Notes: generated by a model from the sequence alone, not told the origin. A stretch of 64,000 bases of DNA from Agarivorans sp. Alg241-V36 (GCF_900537085.1 NZ_UNRE01000001.1:82974-146973), one strand, 5' to 3'. Positions 8,546 to 18,901 are shown, counted from the stretch's first letter. Program-made: numbers and translations.

Positions 8546-9079
8546 ATGAGCAACTACCTAAACTTGAAAAAGAAACAATTTCGACGCTGGCTTTATGAAA
8601 AGCGAGTGCGTAAGCAAGCCGGGTCGATAAAAGGCAGTATTTGGTGCAACAAGAAAGTAAAAGTTACTAGCAATACCCACTTAGGTGACAATGTTAACTT
8701 TGACGGAGCCCACCTGTCTGGTGAAGGAAAAATAACTATAGGTGATAATTTTCACTCTGCCATTGGTTTAGAGATCACCTCCTCTTGGCATAATTACCAG
8801 GGAAAGGAGTTACCTTTCGACGCTAGCTGGATCCACAAAGAAGTAGTGATAGGTAATAATGTGTGGATTGGTGAAAACGTACTTATTTTAGGTGGGGCGA
8901 ACATCGGCGATGGTGCAGTCATTCAAGCTCGCAGTGTAGTAACAGGCAACATCCCAGCCTTAGCAATTGCTGGTGGGCATCCCGCTAAAGTATTTAGCTA
9001 TAGAGACAAAGAACACTATGAGCAACTAAACCAACAAAATGCTTGGCATAGTTACTCATGGAATAAGTACATGACCTAA
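8546..9079 (+). CDS. Hexapeptide-repeat (LbH) O-acetyltransferase
   Basis: A 177-residue left-handed beta-helix acyltransferase. Imperfect hexapeptide repeats run through residues ~45-150 (LGDNVNFDG, ITIGDNFH, VVIGNNVWIGENVLILGG, IGDGAVIQARSVVTG), ending in the family signature IAGGHPAKVF. The histidine in SSWHNY near residue 78 is the probable catalytic residue. It resembles WbbJ/serine-acetyltransferase-like enzymes that acetylate sugars of O-antigen or capsule with acetyl-CoA. It sits 18 bases after the GT9 gene and nine before the next, so the three form an operon. Confidence 0.85.
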   Translation: MSNYLNLKKKQFRRWLYEKRVRKQAGSIKGSIWCNKKVKVTSNTHLGDNVNFDGAHLSGEGKITIGDNFHSAIGLEITSSWHNYQGKELPFDASWIHKEVVIGNNVWIGENVLILGGANIGDGAVIQARSVVTGNIPALAIAGGHPAKVFSYRDKEHYEQLNQQNAWHSYSWNKYMT

Positions 9080-9088
9080 GGGCATAAA

Positions 9089-9946
9089 ATGACACCCGTT
9101 AATTTTGTTTTTTTTACCGTTGGCGACCGCTACAAATATCACGGCCAGCTAGTTTTTTGCATTATTAGTATCTTGGCTAATCAGCCTAAAGAAAGAAGCG
9201 TTCACTTTACAATCGTAACCGATAAACCAGACTTTTATTCATGGTTGGGGGAGCGAGTAACCATCGTTTCAATCGATGAGCATAGGATTGCTGAATGGAA
9301 AGGACAGCATCAATTTTTTTGGCGGGTTAAGATTGAAGCCATACTTGAAGCAAGCAAACAGCATTCCGGTCATACCATCTATTTAGATACCGACACAGTT
9401 TGCTTCAACAACCTTGAGGCAATGATGTCTTGTTTAGACCAAGGCTCAAACTTAATGCACCTCAAAGAATTCGATTTCGCGAAAACTCAAGGCGGGACTG
9501 GCAAAAAAATGAAGTCCCACGGACTTAATAAACAATATGGTGAATTTGTCTTAAGTGAGAGCTCTGCCATGTGGAACGCTGGAGTTGTAGCTATTTCCGA
9601 GAAAAATAATGCTGAAACTACCCTAAATAATGCTTTAAACGCTTGTGATGCTATGTGTGCAGATAATATGGAAAGAAAACTTATCGAGCAGTTTTCGCTA
9701 AGCTTAGCTTTACAGGCAAATACCATGACTGAAGGAAAAACATGGTTTAAGCATTATTGGGGTAACAAAGAGCAGTGGAATGAAGTAATTGCAGATCTTT
9801 TGGCTAAATCACTGTTACTTAATTGGAATCTTGAACAGGCGGTGAAAGAGTTTACCACGATTGACCTTAGCATCCCCGAAGTCATCAAAGAAACGAAGTT
9901 AGCCAAATACAAAAACAGCATTAAAAAGCGCCTACCAAAACTTTAA
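9089..9946 (+). CDS. Putative GT8-like glycosyltransferase
   Basis: A 285-residue protein. HTIYLDTDTVCFNNLE near residues 91-106 holds the DxD of GT-A retaining enzymes, preceded by HFTIVTDKPDFY and followed by SAMWNAGVVAIS, an arrangement seen in GT8 and related families. HYWGNKEQW near residue 225 may be the C-terminal metal-binding histidine region. The C-terminus is basic (KYKNSIKKRLPKL), suiting membrane association. It ends the acyltransferase operon and converges on the GT4 gene with only six bases between stops. Confidence 0.7.
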   Translation: MTPVNFVFFTVGDRYKYHGQLVFCIISILANQPKERSVHFTIVTDKPDFYSWLGERVTIVSIDEHRIAEWKGQHQFFWRVKIEAILEASKQHSGHTIYLDTDTVCFNNLEAMMSCLDQGSNLMHLKEFDFAKTQGGTGKKMKSHGLNKQYGEFVLSESSAMWNAGVVAISEKNNAETTLNNALNACDAMCADNMERKLIEQFSLSLALQANTMTEGKTWFKHYWGNKEQWNEVIADLLAKSLLLNWNLEQAVKEFTTIDLSIPEVIKETKLAKYKNSIKKRLPKL

Positions 9947-9952
9947 TTCAAG

Positions 9953-10993
9953 CTATAAGCGCTCAAACTCTTTGAGCGCATTTTCGGGTAAAAACTGCTG
10001 ATAGCAAGTTTCATCAATTTTAGGGGGCTCGGCACTAAGTTTTTGTAAACCTTCGGCAAAAGCTTCAACGTCTCCCAAAGCCACTAAATAATCAGTTAAA
10101 CCAGCGTAAGAAAGTATTTCCTTAGGACCAGAAGGGCAATCCATCGCCAATAAGGGAGTGCCCAGCATCAGAGCCTCAACCAACACTAAAGGTGCACCTT
10201 CTTTTTTTGAGCTTAATAGCAATGCTTTTGCATGTTTGATGTAGCCATAAGGATTGGTTTTAAATCCCGCAAACACAACTTTGTCTGCGATTTCCAAATC
10301 AATAGCGTATTGTTTTAGCTCAGCTTCAATTTGACCTTTACCTAAAAGTACAAGCTGCTCATCAACACCGCTTTTGGCATAAGCGTCTAATAATTCTTTA
10401 TGGCCTTTTCGCCCTTCTAAAGCAGCAACACATACAAAATATTCACCGCTTATGGGTGACCCGTGTGCAGCCTCTTGCTGAATAAACTCGTAATCAATAG
10501 GATTCCACAATACCTTATTGCTTGCAGGATTTACTCCTATAGCACTAATACTGTTAGCAACACCATCTGACACGCATAGCAAATGCTTACCATTGTAGCG
10601 GCGCTTAAACTTAGCGATGTGCTTAGCTTTACTTTCAGAGTAATCCGCATGTAACCAAAAATATTGATTAGGATGCTTGAGGTATACTCCAATTTTGTCA
10701 CTTGAACAGCAAATCAATACATCGACTTGTTGTTTATCCAGCTCTCTTTGAACACGCAGCGCTTGCCACTGCTGAATAAGGGTATTATCAAAAGCTTTAG
10801 TAAACGGGTTTATTATGTCTAAAATAGTTAGGTCAAGATTATCTGGTACCTTGTGTTCTATCTTGTTACGTAATAGCCACACTTGTACATTGTTACCACG
10901 GCTAGCCAATCCACTTGCAACTGTAAGCAATACCTTCTCGGCACCGCCGCCATAAAGATCATCAATAATAAATACAAAGCTTTTATTCGCCAT
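9953..10993 (-). CDS. GT4 family glycosyltransferase
   Basis: A 346-residue GT-B enzyme. It begins FVFIIDDLYGGGAEKVLLTVA, the glycine-rich acceptor-domain loop of GT4 enzymes; AALEGRKGHKELLDAY starts the donor domain and EGAPLVLVEALMLGTPLLA provides the EX7E retaining-transferase motif (E at about 270 and 278). It is likely to add a sugar to the same surface glycan as the forward genes. It is the last gene of a leftward series containing the small barrel protein, Wzi, glf and the DUF4422 gene. Confidence 0.85.
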   Translation of the reverse strand: MANKSFVFIIDDLYGGGAEKVLLTVASGLASRGNNVQVWLLRNKIEHKVPDNLDLTILDIINPFTKAFDNTLIQQWQALRVQRELDKQQVDVLICCSSDKIGVYLKHPNQYFWLHADYSESKAKHIAKFKRRYNGKHLLCVSDGVANSISAIGVNPASNKVLWNPIDYEFIQQEAAHGSPISGEYFVCVAALEGRKGHKELLDAYAKSGVDEQLVLLGKGQIEAELKQYAIDLEIADKVVFAGFKTNPYGYIKHAKALLLSSKKEGAPLVLVEALMLGTPLLAMDCPSGPKEILSYAGLTDYLVALGDVEAFAEGLQKLSAEPPKIDETCYQQFLPENALKEFERL

Positions 10994-11003
10994 ATAGCCC
11001 TAA

Positions 11004-11552
11004 CTAAAAAGAGTAACCGACACGCAACTGTAGCATATCGTAGTCTCGTAAATTGGATTCGCCTGGAGGTCTAGACAGATTATCATCGGCATCATTTGAG
11101 GTAGAACGGTACTCTCCGCTTAGCGACCAATGCTCAGAAAACTCATAGCGCAAGTAACCACCATACAACAATCCAAATGCGGTATGGTAGCGATTGCTCA
11201 TTTGACCACCCGCATAAGCACCAAAGTACAATTGGTCGAACAAACGATAACGAGCATCCACTGCTTTTAAATACCAGTAAGAGTTTTGCGCTTCAAAATT
11301 AGACAAATCACCGATAAAGCCCGCTCCCAAGCCTAAGTGAAACCTGTCTGAAAAAACACCATGAACTTCTAAAGCTATATCACTAGCGACTATTTTTTCA
11401 GTTACGTTGCCAACACCGACTTCTTGTACTCCCAGACCCAAGTTTACCGACGGTATAAATTGCGTATTTTTTAAAGATAAGGGCTCAGCGAGTAAGCCCG
11501 GTGAACTAATAAACGCCAAACAAGCAACAAATTTATAAACGATATTGCGCAT
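11004..11552 (-). CDS. Small outer-membrane beta-barrel protein coupled to Wzi
   Basis: The preferred start, ATG 11552, lies behind GGAAGAG; another ATG at 11564 sits inside that ribosome-binding site. The 182-residue product has a signal peptide (ending FISSPGLLA) and then alternating amphipathic strands such as FHLGLGAGFIGD, LYFGAYAGGQ and WSLSGEYRST, ending in LRVGYSF with the terminal phenylalanine required by the BAM machinery. It overlaps the 3' end of wzi by 20 bases. A role in capsule anchoring or export beside Wzi is inferred from position only; the family is not recognised. Confidence 0.65.
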   Translation of the reverse strand: MRNIVYKFVACLAFISSPGLLAEPLSLKNTQFIPSVNLGLGVQEVGVGNVTEKIVASDIALEVHGVFSDRFHLGLGAGFIGDLSNFEAQNSYWYLKAVDARYRLFDQLYFGAYAGGQMSNRYHTAFGLLYGGYLRYEFSEHWSLSGEYRSTSNDADDNLSRPPGESNLRDYDMLQLRVGYSF

Positions 11553-12960
11553 ATACTCTTCCATAAGAATCTTTAGAGGTATCTCGACCAGCTAGGAAAC
11601 CTGCAGCCACGTTGTTACCAAACAATTTAAAACTATAGGTCATGTCCAACTCGTAACCCGGGCTGTACTCAGAATAATAACTGTCATTGCGTACTATACG
11701 CACCGTAGTAAACAAGCGTTCCTGGTTAGTCAACATACGCTCATATTGAAACGAAAATGCATTAGCGCCTACAGCCTCGTTAATATTTTTACGGTTCTCG
11801 GCTCCCCAATGCCCCATTACATTGCCATTATTGGTAAAGCCATTTCGGTACATCCAGTGGTTATACCATTGAGATTGCCAGCTATTCCATTCCACCCGCA
11901 GCGAAGATTGGGCGGTAAGCATGGGTAAATAGACTCCTGCGCCCATGGTGATATTGCCTAACTCATAGTCTCTATCATTAGCGGTATCTTCTCCACCATA
12001 CTCAAAGTAAACGCTCATCGGCTGGCCCAGATCAATATTAAAGCGACTTTGAATGCTCATTAGCTGGTTGCCCCAAGCGTCATCATTTGCATTGCTTTGC
12101 ACACAGGTAGGACAAACTAACGCTTCTAATATATCTGACCAAGAACGATCGACCCCATCTCCACCATACTGAAGATTACGGGTTATGCCAATTTGCCACC
12201 AATCAACTGGCATAACAGAGAGCTGAAAACTTAATAACTCTGGGCGGTCTTTGCGGCACTCTCCTTTAACATTGATGCAATCAACCTCTTCTAATTTGCT
12301 ATAGAAGAGCTCGTATTGGAATCGCCATGGGGTTAGCGGCTCTGAGTTGCTCAAAGTAATAGATGGAGAAACCTGAGCATGAGTGCTCATCAACATGGAA
12401 GAATCATTAAACGGTGAGTACCAATGCTCTCTCATTCCTACATCAAGTTGCATCCAATCGAAGCCTAAAGCAATAAAGGTTTCAGTAGGGTTTAATTGAT
12501 TGGCTTGAGTATAATGCGCACCAAGAGAAAGCGCTGCCCAGTCAGCTGCCCGCCAATGTCCACGAGCACTCGCCTGAAGGTTATCTTCCACCTTTTGTCC
12601 ACGGGCATTCGCCAAACTTTGTTCACCATTACCGACCGAAAGCTCTAGATTAGCGTCAGTGACTCCCCAGTCTTGCTCATAACGCTTTAAATAAGTGTCA
12701 ATTCGGGCGTAGAGACTAGGATGAGCCTCAGAGATAGTTTCAGCATAACTACGAATTTGATTAACTGGGTATGGTCTCTTCAAGCCAGGGGCGGAAGTGA
12801 TCGTAATCAGCTTTTCGATATCTGACTCAATAACAGGATTTTGCTGTAATGGTAAATACAGCGAAACTTGAGCATGAGCATTAAAGCAACTCAGTAAAAC
12901 AGCAAGCCAAAACCCAGCCCTAAGCGTGGATTTGCTTGAACAACTACATTGACCAAACAA
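11533..12960 (-). CDS. wzi: Capsule assembly protein Wzi (outer-membrane lectin barrel)
   Basis: A 475-residue outer-membrane protein. After a signal peptide ending FNAHA it shows the Wzi layout: a helical N-terminal segment (IRSYAETISEAHPSLYARID) and an 18-strand-type barrel containing MREHWYSPFNDSSML and SITLSNSEPLTPWRF, which are strongly conserved in Wzi. It ends GRVYAQYRL. Known Wzi binds capsular polysaccharide at the cell surface. No ATG fits; translation appears to start at TTG 12960, eight bases after AAGGA. Finding wzi suggests that the neighbouring transferases make a capsule-like polymer, although wza/wzc export genes are not in this window. Confidence 0.85.
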   Translation of the reverse strand: MFGQCSCSSKSTLRAGFWLAVLLSCFNAHAQVSLYLPLQQNPVIESDIEKLITITSAPGLKRPYPVNQIRSYAETISEAHPSLYARIDTYLKRYEQDWGVTDANLELSVGNGEQSLANARGQKVEDNLQASARGHWRAADWAALSLGAHYTQANQLNPTETFIALGFDWMQLDVGMREHWYSPFNDSSMLMSTHAQVSPSITLSNSEPLTPWRFQYELFYSKLEEVDCINVKGECRKDRPELLSFQLSVMPVDWWQIGITRNLQYGGDGVDRSWSDILEALVCPTCVQSNANDDAWGNQLMSIQSRFNIDLGQPMSVYFEYGGEDTANDRDYELGNITMGAGVYLPMLTAQSSLRVEWNSWQSQWYNHWMYRNGFTNNGNVMGHWGAENRKNINEAVGANAFSFQYERMLTNQERLFTTVRIVRNDSYYSEYSPGYELDMTYSFKLFGNNVAAGFLAGRDTSKDSYGRVYAQYRL

Positions 12961-12986
12961 GGGGAAATTCCTTTTAAATTTAATGG

Positions 12987-14084
12987 CTACAAAAATCGCT
13001 TACTAAAGTGCAATGCCGAAGCGATAACCTTATCCATGTCGTAATACTTATACTCTGCTAAACGTCCACCAAAATGGACGTTTTCAGATTGTTTATTTAA
13101 TTGTCGATAACGCTTATACAATTGCATGTTTTTATCGTCATTAACAGGGTAGTAACGTTCCAAACCTTCTCGCCACTCCAGTGGATACTCCTCAGAAATC
13201 ACCGTATGGGAAGTATCGGTATCTAAAGCAAAGTGCTTATGCTCGATCATCCGAGTGAAGGGTACATTTTTGTCAATGTAGTTCACTACCGCATTACCTT
13301 GAAAATTATCTCGCTCTAAACGTTTGGTTTCAAACTTTAAAGAACGATAATCAAGTTTTCCAAAGCAAAAATCGTAGTAAGCATCAATCGGACCGGTGTA
13401 TACGACTTCTTTTGCCAAAGAAAGGTAATACTCTTTGTCAGCCAGAAAATCAGTGTCTAATTGAATATCAATCCCATCTAGCAAGCCTTCAATTAAAGGG
13501 TTGTAGCCATCAACTGGTATGCCTTGGTAGATATCATTGAAGTAATTGTTATCAAACGTAAAGCGTAATGGCAGCCGCTTGATAATAAACGCCGGCAAGT
13601 CTTTGCATTCTCGGCCCCACTGCTTCTCGGTATACTCTTTGATTAATAGCTGATAGATATCTTGCCCAACCAAAGCAATGGCTTGTTGTTCTAGGTTTTG
13701 AGGATCGCCTTTTATCGTTTTTCGTTGCTCCTCAATAATATCCAGCGCTTGTTGAGGCGTTTGAATTCCCCAGATCTGAGCGAAGGTATTCATATTAAAC
13801 GGCAGGTTGTATAACTTGCCTTTAGACAAGGCTAATGGTGAGTTAGTAAAGCGATTAAACTCCACAAAACCATTCACAAATTCCCAAACATCTTTATTAC
13901 TCGTATGAAAAATGTGCGCGCCGTATTTGTGTACTTTTATTCCATCGTTATCTTCACAATAGACATTACCGCCAAGGTGCTCTCGCTTCTCTAGCACCAA
14001 CACTTTTAAGCCTTGCTGCTTCGCTTGATAAGCAGTTACAGCACCAAACAAGCCAGAACCAACAACTAATAAATCATACTGCAT
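12987..14084 (-). CDS. glf: UDP-galactopyranose mutase
   Basis: A 365-residue flavoenzyme that interconverts UDP-galactopyranose and UDP-galactofuranose. The N-terminal dinucleotide-binding motif is VVGSGLFGAVTAYQAKQQG, followed by the family signatures YGAHIFHTSNKDVWEFVNGF (residues ~55-74) and YTEKQWGRECKDLP. GRLAEYKYYDMDKVIASAL at the C-terminus is the final FAD-binding segment. Length matches the bacterial family (~370). Its presence implies that the glycan contains galactofuranose. The start overlaps the stop of the DUF4422 gene by one base (TAATG), so the two are translationally coupled. Confidence 0.95.
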   Translation of the reverse strand: MQYDLLVVGSGLFGAVTAYQAKQQGLKVLVLEKREHLGGNVYCEDNDGIKVHKYGAHIFHTSNKDVWEFVNGFVEFNRFTNSPLALSKGKLYNLPFNMNTFAQIWGIQTPQQALDIIEEQRKTIKGDPQNLEQQAIALVGQDIYQLLIKEYTEKQWGRECKDLPAFIIKRLPLRFTFDNNYFNDIYQGIPVDGYNPLIEGLLDGIDIQLDTDFLADKEYYLSLAKEVVYTGPIDAYYDFCFGKLDYRSLKFETKRLERDNFQGNAVVNYIDKNVPFTRMIEHKHFALDTDTSHTVISEEYPLEWREGLERYYPVNDDKNMQLYKRYRQLNKQSENVHFGGRLAEYKYYDMDKVIASALHFSKRFL

Positions 14085-14812
14085 TAAATGCCTCGCACAA
14101 ATGGCTTTTCATCTAGAGTAATAGTGGGGATTTCTAAATATTTTAGCTTACTCTCTTTAAGCAACCATACATCAATCAATCGCTCAGAAATAAAACCAAA
14201 TACCCGCTGTTGATAGAGCGTTCTAGACTCCAAATCTAAGCGTTCTTCCAAAGCAAATAAAATAGGAAACAACCAAGCGCAGTAGCTATCAAATACATGT
14301 TTGGGAGCAATTAACATATTCAAGCCATGGTACTCTCCAGACGCCATGGCACTGTCAAAATAAACAAGTTCTTTGGGTGCTTTATCAGCGATAATATCTC
14401 TCACTACCATCAAATCGGCCAAATCATGGTGCTTACGATAGTGGGCTATAACACTAGACCCCAGTTTCATCGGGCGTGGCAAAATAATATCAACACCTTT
14501 GGCTAACTGGGCAAGCCACTGTTGTTGTTGATAAACCTTATCTTTGACAAGGTACTTAAAAATGCCACGGTACTCTTTATCCACAAAATATCGGCGGTAG
14601 TGAGAAATACCAACAATGTCGGTACTTTGCTGCTTCCATAGAGCATATAAGGCAGTAAGCTCGCAAAAATGCGGATTCTTAATAGCGATGTTGTCTGAAA
14701 AGCCCGCATCGTGCTGACTTTGCTTACTCATCGCTTCCCCTACATATATCGCTTCATATCCATCTGTTTGTGGGAGCGGAAACTCTTTATGGGAAACGAC
14801 GTGCATTGTCAT
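14084..14812 (-). CDS. DUF4422 protein, probable galactofuranosyl- or related glycosyltransferase
   Basis: A 242-residue protein of the DUF4422 family: HVVSHKEFPLP at the start, NPHFCELTALYALWKQ near residue 46, and the hallmark DIVGISHYRRYF near residues 66-77. Family members occur in capsule and O-antigen loci and are regarded as glycosyltransferases. Coupling to glf (one-base overlap) suggests that it uses UDP-galactofuranose; this is inference from context. No signal peptide or membrane segment is visible. Confidence 0.75.
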   Translation of the reverse strand: MTMHVVSHKEFPLPQTDGYEAIYVGEAMSKQSQHDAGFSDNIAIKNPHFCELTALYALWKQQSTDIVGISHYRRYFVDKEYRGIFKYLVKDKVYQQQQWLAQLAKGVDIILPRPMKLGSSVIAHYRKHHDLADLMVVRDIIADKAPKELVYFDSAMASGEYHGLNMLIAPKHVFDSYCAWLFPILFALEERLDLESRTLYQQRVFGFISERLIDVWLLKESKLKYLEIPTITLDEKPFVRGI

Positions 14813-14836
14813 AATTATTCTCTTCGTACGGTAGGA

Positions 14837-15871
14837 TTACTGTTGCCAATCCAAAATAACCTTACCGCTTTGTCCTGAGCGCATAGCATCAAAACCTTGC
14901 TGAAAATCGTCAACACTATAATGATGGGTAATGATTGGGCTTAAATCGAGGCCAGATTGTACCAAAGATGCCATTTTATACCATGTTTCAAACATTTCTC
15001 GGCCGTAAATACCTTTTATCACCAAGCCTTTAAAGATAACTTGGCTCCAATCAATGCCCATATCACTAGGCGGAATGCCCAGCATTGCCACTTTGCCACC
15101 ATGGTTCATCAGCTCTAACATTGAGCTAAACGCACTAGGCACGCCCGACATTTCTAAACCTACATCAAAGCCTTCAGTCATTTTAAGCTCGGCCATAGTG
15201 TCTTTAAGTGAGTCCTTGGCAACATTCACCACTCGCGTCGCGCCCATTTTTTGGGCTAGATCCAAGCGATAGTCGTTCACATCGGTTACCACCACATGGC
15301 GCGCACCCACGTGTTTACAAATGGCCGCGGCCATTACACCAATCGGGCCGGCGCCGGTAATCAATACATCTTCGCCCACTAAATCAAACGACAAAGCACT
15401 ATGTACCGCATTACCAAAAGGGTCAAAAATAGCGGCTAGGTCGTCACTAATCTCGTCGGGCAATTTAAAAGCGTTAACCGCAGGAATAACCAAGTATTCA
15501 GAAAAACAGCCGGTACGATTAACACCTACCCCAACGGTATTCCGGCACAAATGGGTACGTCCACCCCGGCAGTTACGGCAATGGCCACAGGTAATGTGCC
15601 CTTCGCCAGAAACGCGATCTCCTACCGAGAATCCGCGAACCTCTTGTCCAATATCCACCACTTCCCCGGCGTATTCATGGCCTATCACCATAGGCACTGG
15701 AATGGTTTTTTGTGACCATTCATCCCAGTTGTAGATGTGCACATCGGTACCGCAAATAGCCGTTTTATTTATCTTGATTAATAGATCGTTATGCCCAAGC
15801 TCTGGCATCTCAACCTGAGTCATCCAAATCCCGGGTTCTGTTTTTAACTTAGCTAAGGCTTTAATGCTCAT
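14837..15871 (-). CDS. tdh: L-threonine 3-dehydrogenase
   Basis: A 344-residue zinc-dependent medium-chain dehydrogenase that oxidises L-threonine to 2-amino-3-ketobutyrate with NAD+. The catalytic zinc site is seen in [15 protein letters not shown] and GHEYAGEVV, the structural zinc site in [15 protein letters not shown], and the NAD-binding loop in [16 protein letters not shown]. Length agrees with E. coli Tdh (341). The start overlaps the kbl stop by four bases (ATGA), so kbl-tdh is an operon in which the unstable product is passed directly to Kbl. Confidence 0.97.
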   Translation of the reverse strand: MSIKALAKLKTEPGIWMTQVEMPELGHNDLLIKINKTAICGTDVHIYNWDEWSQKTIPVPMVIGHEYAGEVVDIGQEVRGFSVGDRVSGEGHITCGHCRNCRGGRTHLCRNTVGVGVNRTGCFSEYLVIPAVNAFKLPDEISDDLAAIFDPFGNAVHSALSFDLVGEDVLITGAGPIGVMAAAICKHVGARHVVVTDVNDYRLDLAQKMGATRVVNVAKDSLKDTMAELKMTEGFDVGLEMSGVPSAFSSMLELMNHGGKVAMLGIPPSDMGIDWSQVIFKGLVIKGIYGREMFETWYKMASLVQSGLDLSPIITHHYSVDDFQQGFDAMRSGQSGKVILDWQQ

Positions 15872-17061
15872 TGGATCACCCCTAAGTCTTTACCCACTTC
15901 AATGAAGGCGGTAACTGCATGCTCTAACTGCTCATGTGAATGAGCGGCAGAAATTTGAGTACGGATCCGCGCCTGACCTTTAGGCACCACAGGAAAAGAA
16001 AAACCAATCACGTAAATACCACGCTCAAGTAGTTTGTCAGCAAAGGTGCTTGCCAGTTTAGCGTCGCCTAACATCACTGGAATTATGGCGTGGTCGGCAC
16101 CTGCCAAAGTAAAGCCTGCTTGGCTCATCTCAGTTCTGAAGTACTCAACGTTATCCCAAAGCTGCTTACGCAGGGCATCGCCCTCAGCGAGTAGCTCCAA
16201 CACTTTAAGAGAAGCACTAACAATGGCAGGCGCAAGAGAGTTTGAGAAAAGGTAAGGGCGAGAACGTTGGCGCAACCAATCGATCACTTCTTTCTTGGCC
16301 GAGGTAAAGCCGCCTGATGCGCCGCCCATGGCCTTGCCTAGGGTGCCGGTAATAATATCTACCCGCTGCATGACGTGATGATACTCATGTGTGCCGCGCC
16401 CATGCTCACCCACAAAACCCACCGCGTGAGAATCATCAACCATCACCATCGCATCGTACTTATCGGCTAAATCACAAATACCTGGCAAGTTGGCAATCAC
16501 GCCGTCCATGGAGAACACCCCATCGGTGGCTATCAGCTTAAAACGCGCCCCCGCTTCATCGGCAGCTTCTAAGCATTGCTCAAGCTCCGCTAAGTCGTTG
16601 TTAGCATAGCGGAAGCGCTTAGCCTTACACAAACGTACTCCGTCAATAATCGAGGCATGGTTTAAGGCATCAGAAATAATCGCATCTTCTGGGCCTAGTA
16701 AGGTTTCAAAAAGCCCTGCGTTGGCATCAAAGCAAGAAGAATACAAAATGGTATCTTCCATGCCCAAAAACTCACTCAAGCCTTGCTCTAAGCGTTTATG
16801 AATATCTTGGGTACCACAAATAAAACGCACCGAAGCAGCACCAAAGCCATGGCTATCTAAGCCCGATTTGGCCGCCTCAATAAGAGCAGGGGAATTGGCT
16901 AAGCCCAAGTAGTTGTTAGCACAAAAGTTAACAACTTGGCCTTGTTCAACATCGATAGCGGCTTGCTGCTGCGAGTTAATCACTCGCTCATGCTTATATA
17001 AACCGTCATCTTTTACTTGTTGTAAGAGCTGAGAAATGTGTGCTGAGAAAGCGGCTGTCAT
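15868..17061 (-). CDS. kbl: 2-amino-3-ketobutyrate CoA ligase (glycine C-acetyltransferase)
   Basis: A 397-residue PLP enzyme of the alpha-oxoamine synthase family. It cleaves 2-amino-3-ketobutyrate with CoA to glycine and acetyl-Co[16 protein letters not shown] near residue 43, [19 protein letters not shown] with the PLP-contacting Asp and His, and the Schiff-base lysine in [16 protein letters not shown] (K near 244) are all present. Length equals that of E. coli Kbl (398). It is the first gene of the kbl-tdh operon. Confidence 0.97.
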   Translation of the reverse strand: MTAAFSAHISQLLQQVKDDGLYKHERVINSQQQAAIDVEQGQVVNFCANNYLGLANSPALIEAAKSGLDSHGFGAASVRFICGTQDIHKRLEQGLSEFLGMEDTILYSSCFDANAGLFETLLGPEDAIISDALNHASIIDGVRLCKAKRFRYANNDLAELEQCLEAADEAGARFKLIATDGVFSMDGVIANLPGICDLADKYDAMVMVDDSHAVGFVGEHGRGTHEYHHVMQRVDIITGTLGKAMGGASGGFTSAKKEVIDWLRQRSRPYLFSNSLAPAIVSASLKVLELLAEGDALRKQLWDNVEYFRTEMSQAGFTLAGADHAIIPVMLGDAKLASTFADKLLERGIYVIGFSFPVVPKGQARIRTQISAAHSHEQLEHAVTAFIEVGKDLGVIQ

Positions 17062-17143
17062 GGCAAACCCTATTAAAATCCAGAATATTAGCTGAATTAT
17101 AGTGTTTTATTTGGCAAATACAGCCTTAAATCTAAATTAAAAA

Positions 17144-17788
17144 CTATTCACTGCGTTCAGCACATTTTACGTAATGTTGATGCAAATCTTGGTAGATGCT
17201 TTGCGACTCTTCAGTAAAGTAAGGCCGCAAGGTAAACAAGATTTTAAGTACCCCTTGATACAAGCGCGGCTTGGTGATTTCCCCACCTTTTAGCTGTGCA
17301 CTTTGGTAGCCAATCCACGCACCAATAATAAACTTAACACTGTCGGCTAATTCAGCCATTATTGCGTCGTCGCCGCTTAGGAAGCGGCTCTCACGAAGCT
17401 GAAACAGAATATCTCGGCTCCAATTAGCTAACTCTAACTGTAAGCCTTGGTATTTCTCTTCCAATTCTGAGTCTCGCGCTAATAGTTCTAGTAAGTTGGC
17501 GTACATAAAACGAAAACGCCACATTAGCTCAAAACTGGCATCTAAGTACTGAGTTAAGTGCTCTAAGCTCAAACGTTGATCAGCGTGTGGCCGAAAGCTG
17601 TTTTCTAACTGAGCCACGTATAAATCGAAAATGCTGCGAATAATTTCTTGTTTGTTACTGAAATGGTAGTACAGGTTCCCAGGGCTAATGCCCAGCTCGG
17701 CGGCAATATGATTGGTGGTTATTTGTCGTTCACCGCGCTCGTTGAAGAGTTTTAGAGAAGTATGAATTATTTTATCTTTAGTTTTCAT
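17144..17788 (-). CDS. TetR family transcriptional regulator
   Basis: A 214-residue regulator. The N-terminal ~50 residues form the TetR HTH: RQITTNHIAAELGISPGNLYYHFSNKQEIIRSIF. The C-terminal helical ligand domain (residues 60-205) is of the kind found in regulators located beside kbl-tdh in vibrios and relatives. It lies 82 bases upstream of kbl on the same strand and is divergent from hldD, so control of kbl-tdh is plausible but unproven. The ligand is unknown. Confidence 0.85.
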   Translation of the reverse strand: MKTKDKIIHTSLKLFNERGERQITTNHIAAELGISPGNLYYHFSNKQEIIRSIFDLYVAQLENSFRPHADQRLSLEHLTQYLDASFELMWRFRFMYANLLELLARDSELEEKYQGLQLELANWSRDILFQLRESRFLSGDDAIMAELADSVKFIIGAWIGYQSAQLKGGEITKPRLYQGVLKILFTLRPYFTEESQSIYQDLHQHYVKCAERSE

Positions 17789-17944
17789 TTGGCTAAAAAG
17801 TTCTCAATGATATTACGTTGATACCTGCAAACGCTGCCAAAATCCAGTTTTTATTAGCTAGATTCAACTGGAGGCACAATTGCTATTCCCCTCGCCACAG
17901 CATAAAATCCTTAGATTAACGGCAATTTACGGAATGGCAGTATT

Positions 17945-18901
17945 ATGATTATCGTAACAGGTGGCGCAGGCTTTATTGGCGCAAACATTGTAAAAAGTCT
18001 CAACGAACAAGGCCATAATGACATCATTGTGGTGGATGATCTCAAAGACGGCACTAAATTCGTCAATTTGGTTGACCTAGAAATCGCTGACTACCTTGAT
18101 AAAGACGACTTCATAGCGCGTATCGTTTCTGGCGAAGATATTGGCGCCGAGTACGGCCAAAAAATTGAAGCCATATTCCATGAAGGTGCTTGTTCTGCCA
18201 CAACAGAGTGGGACGGCAAGTACATGATGGAAAACAACTATGAGTACTCAAAAGAGTTACTGCATTACTGTTTAGACCGTCGCATTCCATTCTTATATGC
18301 TTCTTCTGCCGCCACTTATGGCGATACCGAGATTTTTAAAGAAGAGAAGCAATACGAAGGGCCGCTTAATGTATACGGTTACTCAAAGCTGCAGTTTGAT
18401 AACTATGTACGCTGCTTGTTGCCAGAAATCGATTCTCAAGTGGTTGGGTTTCGTTACTTCAATGTGTACGGTCCTCGTGAGCAACACAAAGGCAGCATGG
18501 CCAGCGTGGCTTTCCACTTAAATAACCAAGTAAATGATGGGCAAAACCCCAAATTATTTGAAGGTTATGACGGCTATGGCAACGGCGGACAAAGCCGCGA
18601 TTTTGTTTACGTTGGTGACGTGGTGAAAGTAAACCTATGGTTCTGGAAAAACCCAGATCAAAGCGGAATTTTCAACCTAGGCACTGGCCAAGCAGAACCA
18701 TTCCGTGCGGTAGCAGAAGCGGTAATCAACTATCACCAAAAGGGTGAAATTGAATACATTCCGTTCCCAGATCACCTAAAAGGCCGCTACCAAAGCTTTA
18801 CTCAAGCGAATATCGACAAGCTACGCGCAGCTGGTTATGCAGAACCATTTAAAGACGTTGCCCAAGGGGTAGCTGAATACATGGCCTGGCTAAACAAGTA
18901 A
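17945..18901 (+). CDS. hldD: ADP-L-glycero-D-manno-heptose 6-epimerase
   Basis: A 318-residue extended short-chain dehydrogenase/reductase that makes the ADP-heptose donor for the LPS inner core. The NADP-binding [12 protein letters not shown] motif starts at residue 5; YASSAATYG and [14 protein letters not shown] (catalytic YxxxK) follow, with [15 protein letters not shown]. It is slightly longer than E. coli HldD (310). It heads the core-biosynthesis cluster and is followed by a terminator-like hairpin before waaF. Confidence 0.96.
   Translation: MIIVTGGAGFIGANIVKSLNEQGHNDIIVVDDLKDGTKFVNLVDLEIADYLDKDDFIARIVSGEDIGAEYGQKIEAIFHEGACSATTEWDGKYMMENNYEYSKELLHYCLDRRIPFLYASSAATYGDTEIFKEEKQYEGPLNVYGYSKLQFDNYVRCLLPEIDSQVVGFRYFNVYGPREQHKGSMASVAFHLNNQVNDGQNPKLFEGYDGYGNGGQSRDFVYVGDVVKVNLWFWKNPDQSGIFNLGTGQAEPFRAVAEAVINYHQKGEIEYIPFPDHLKGRYQSFTQANIDKLRAAGYAEPFKDVAQGVAEYMAWLNK

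Noticed and set aside
15054..15734. Forward frames opposite tdh
   Set aside because: Shadows of a highly conserved dehydrogenase gene; compositional artefact.
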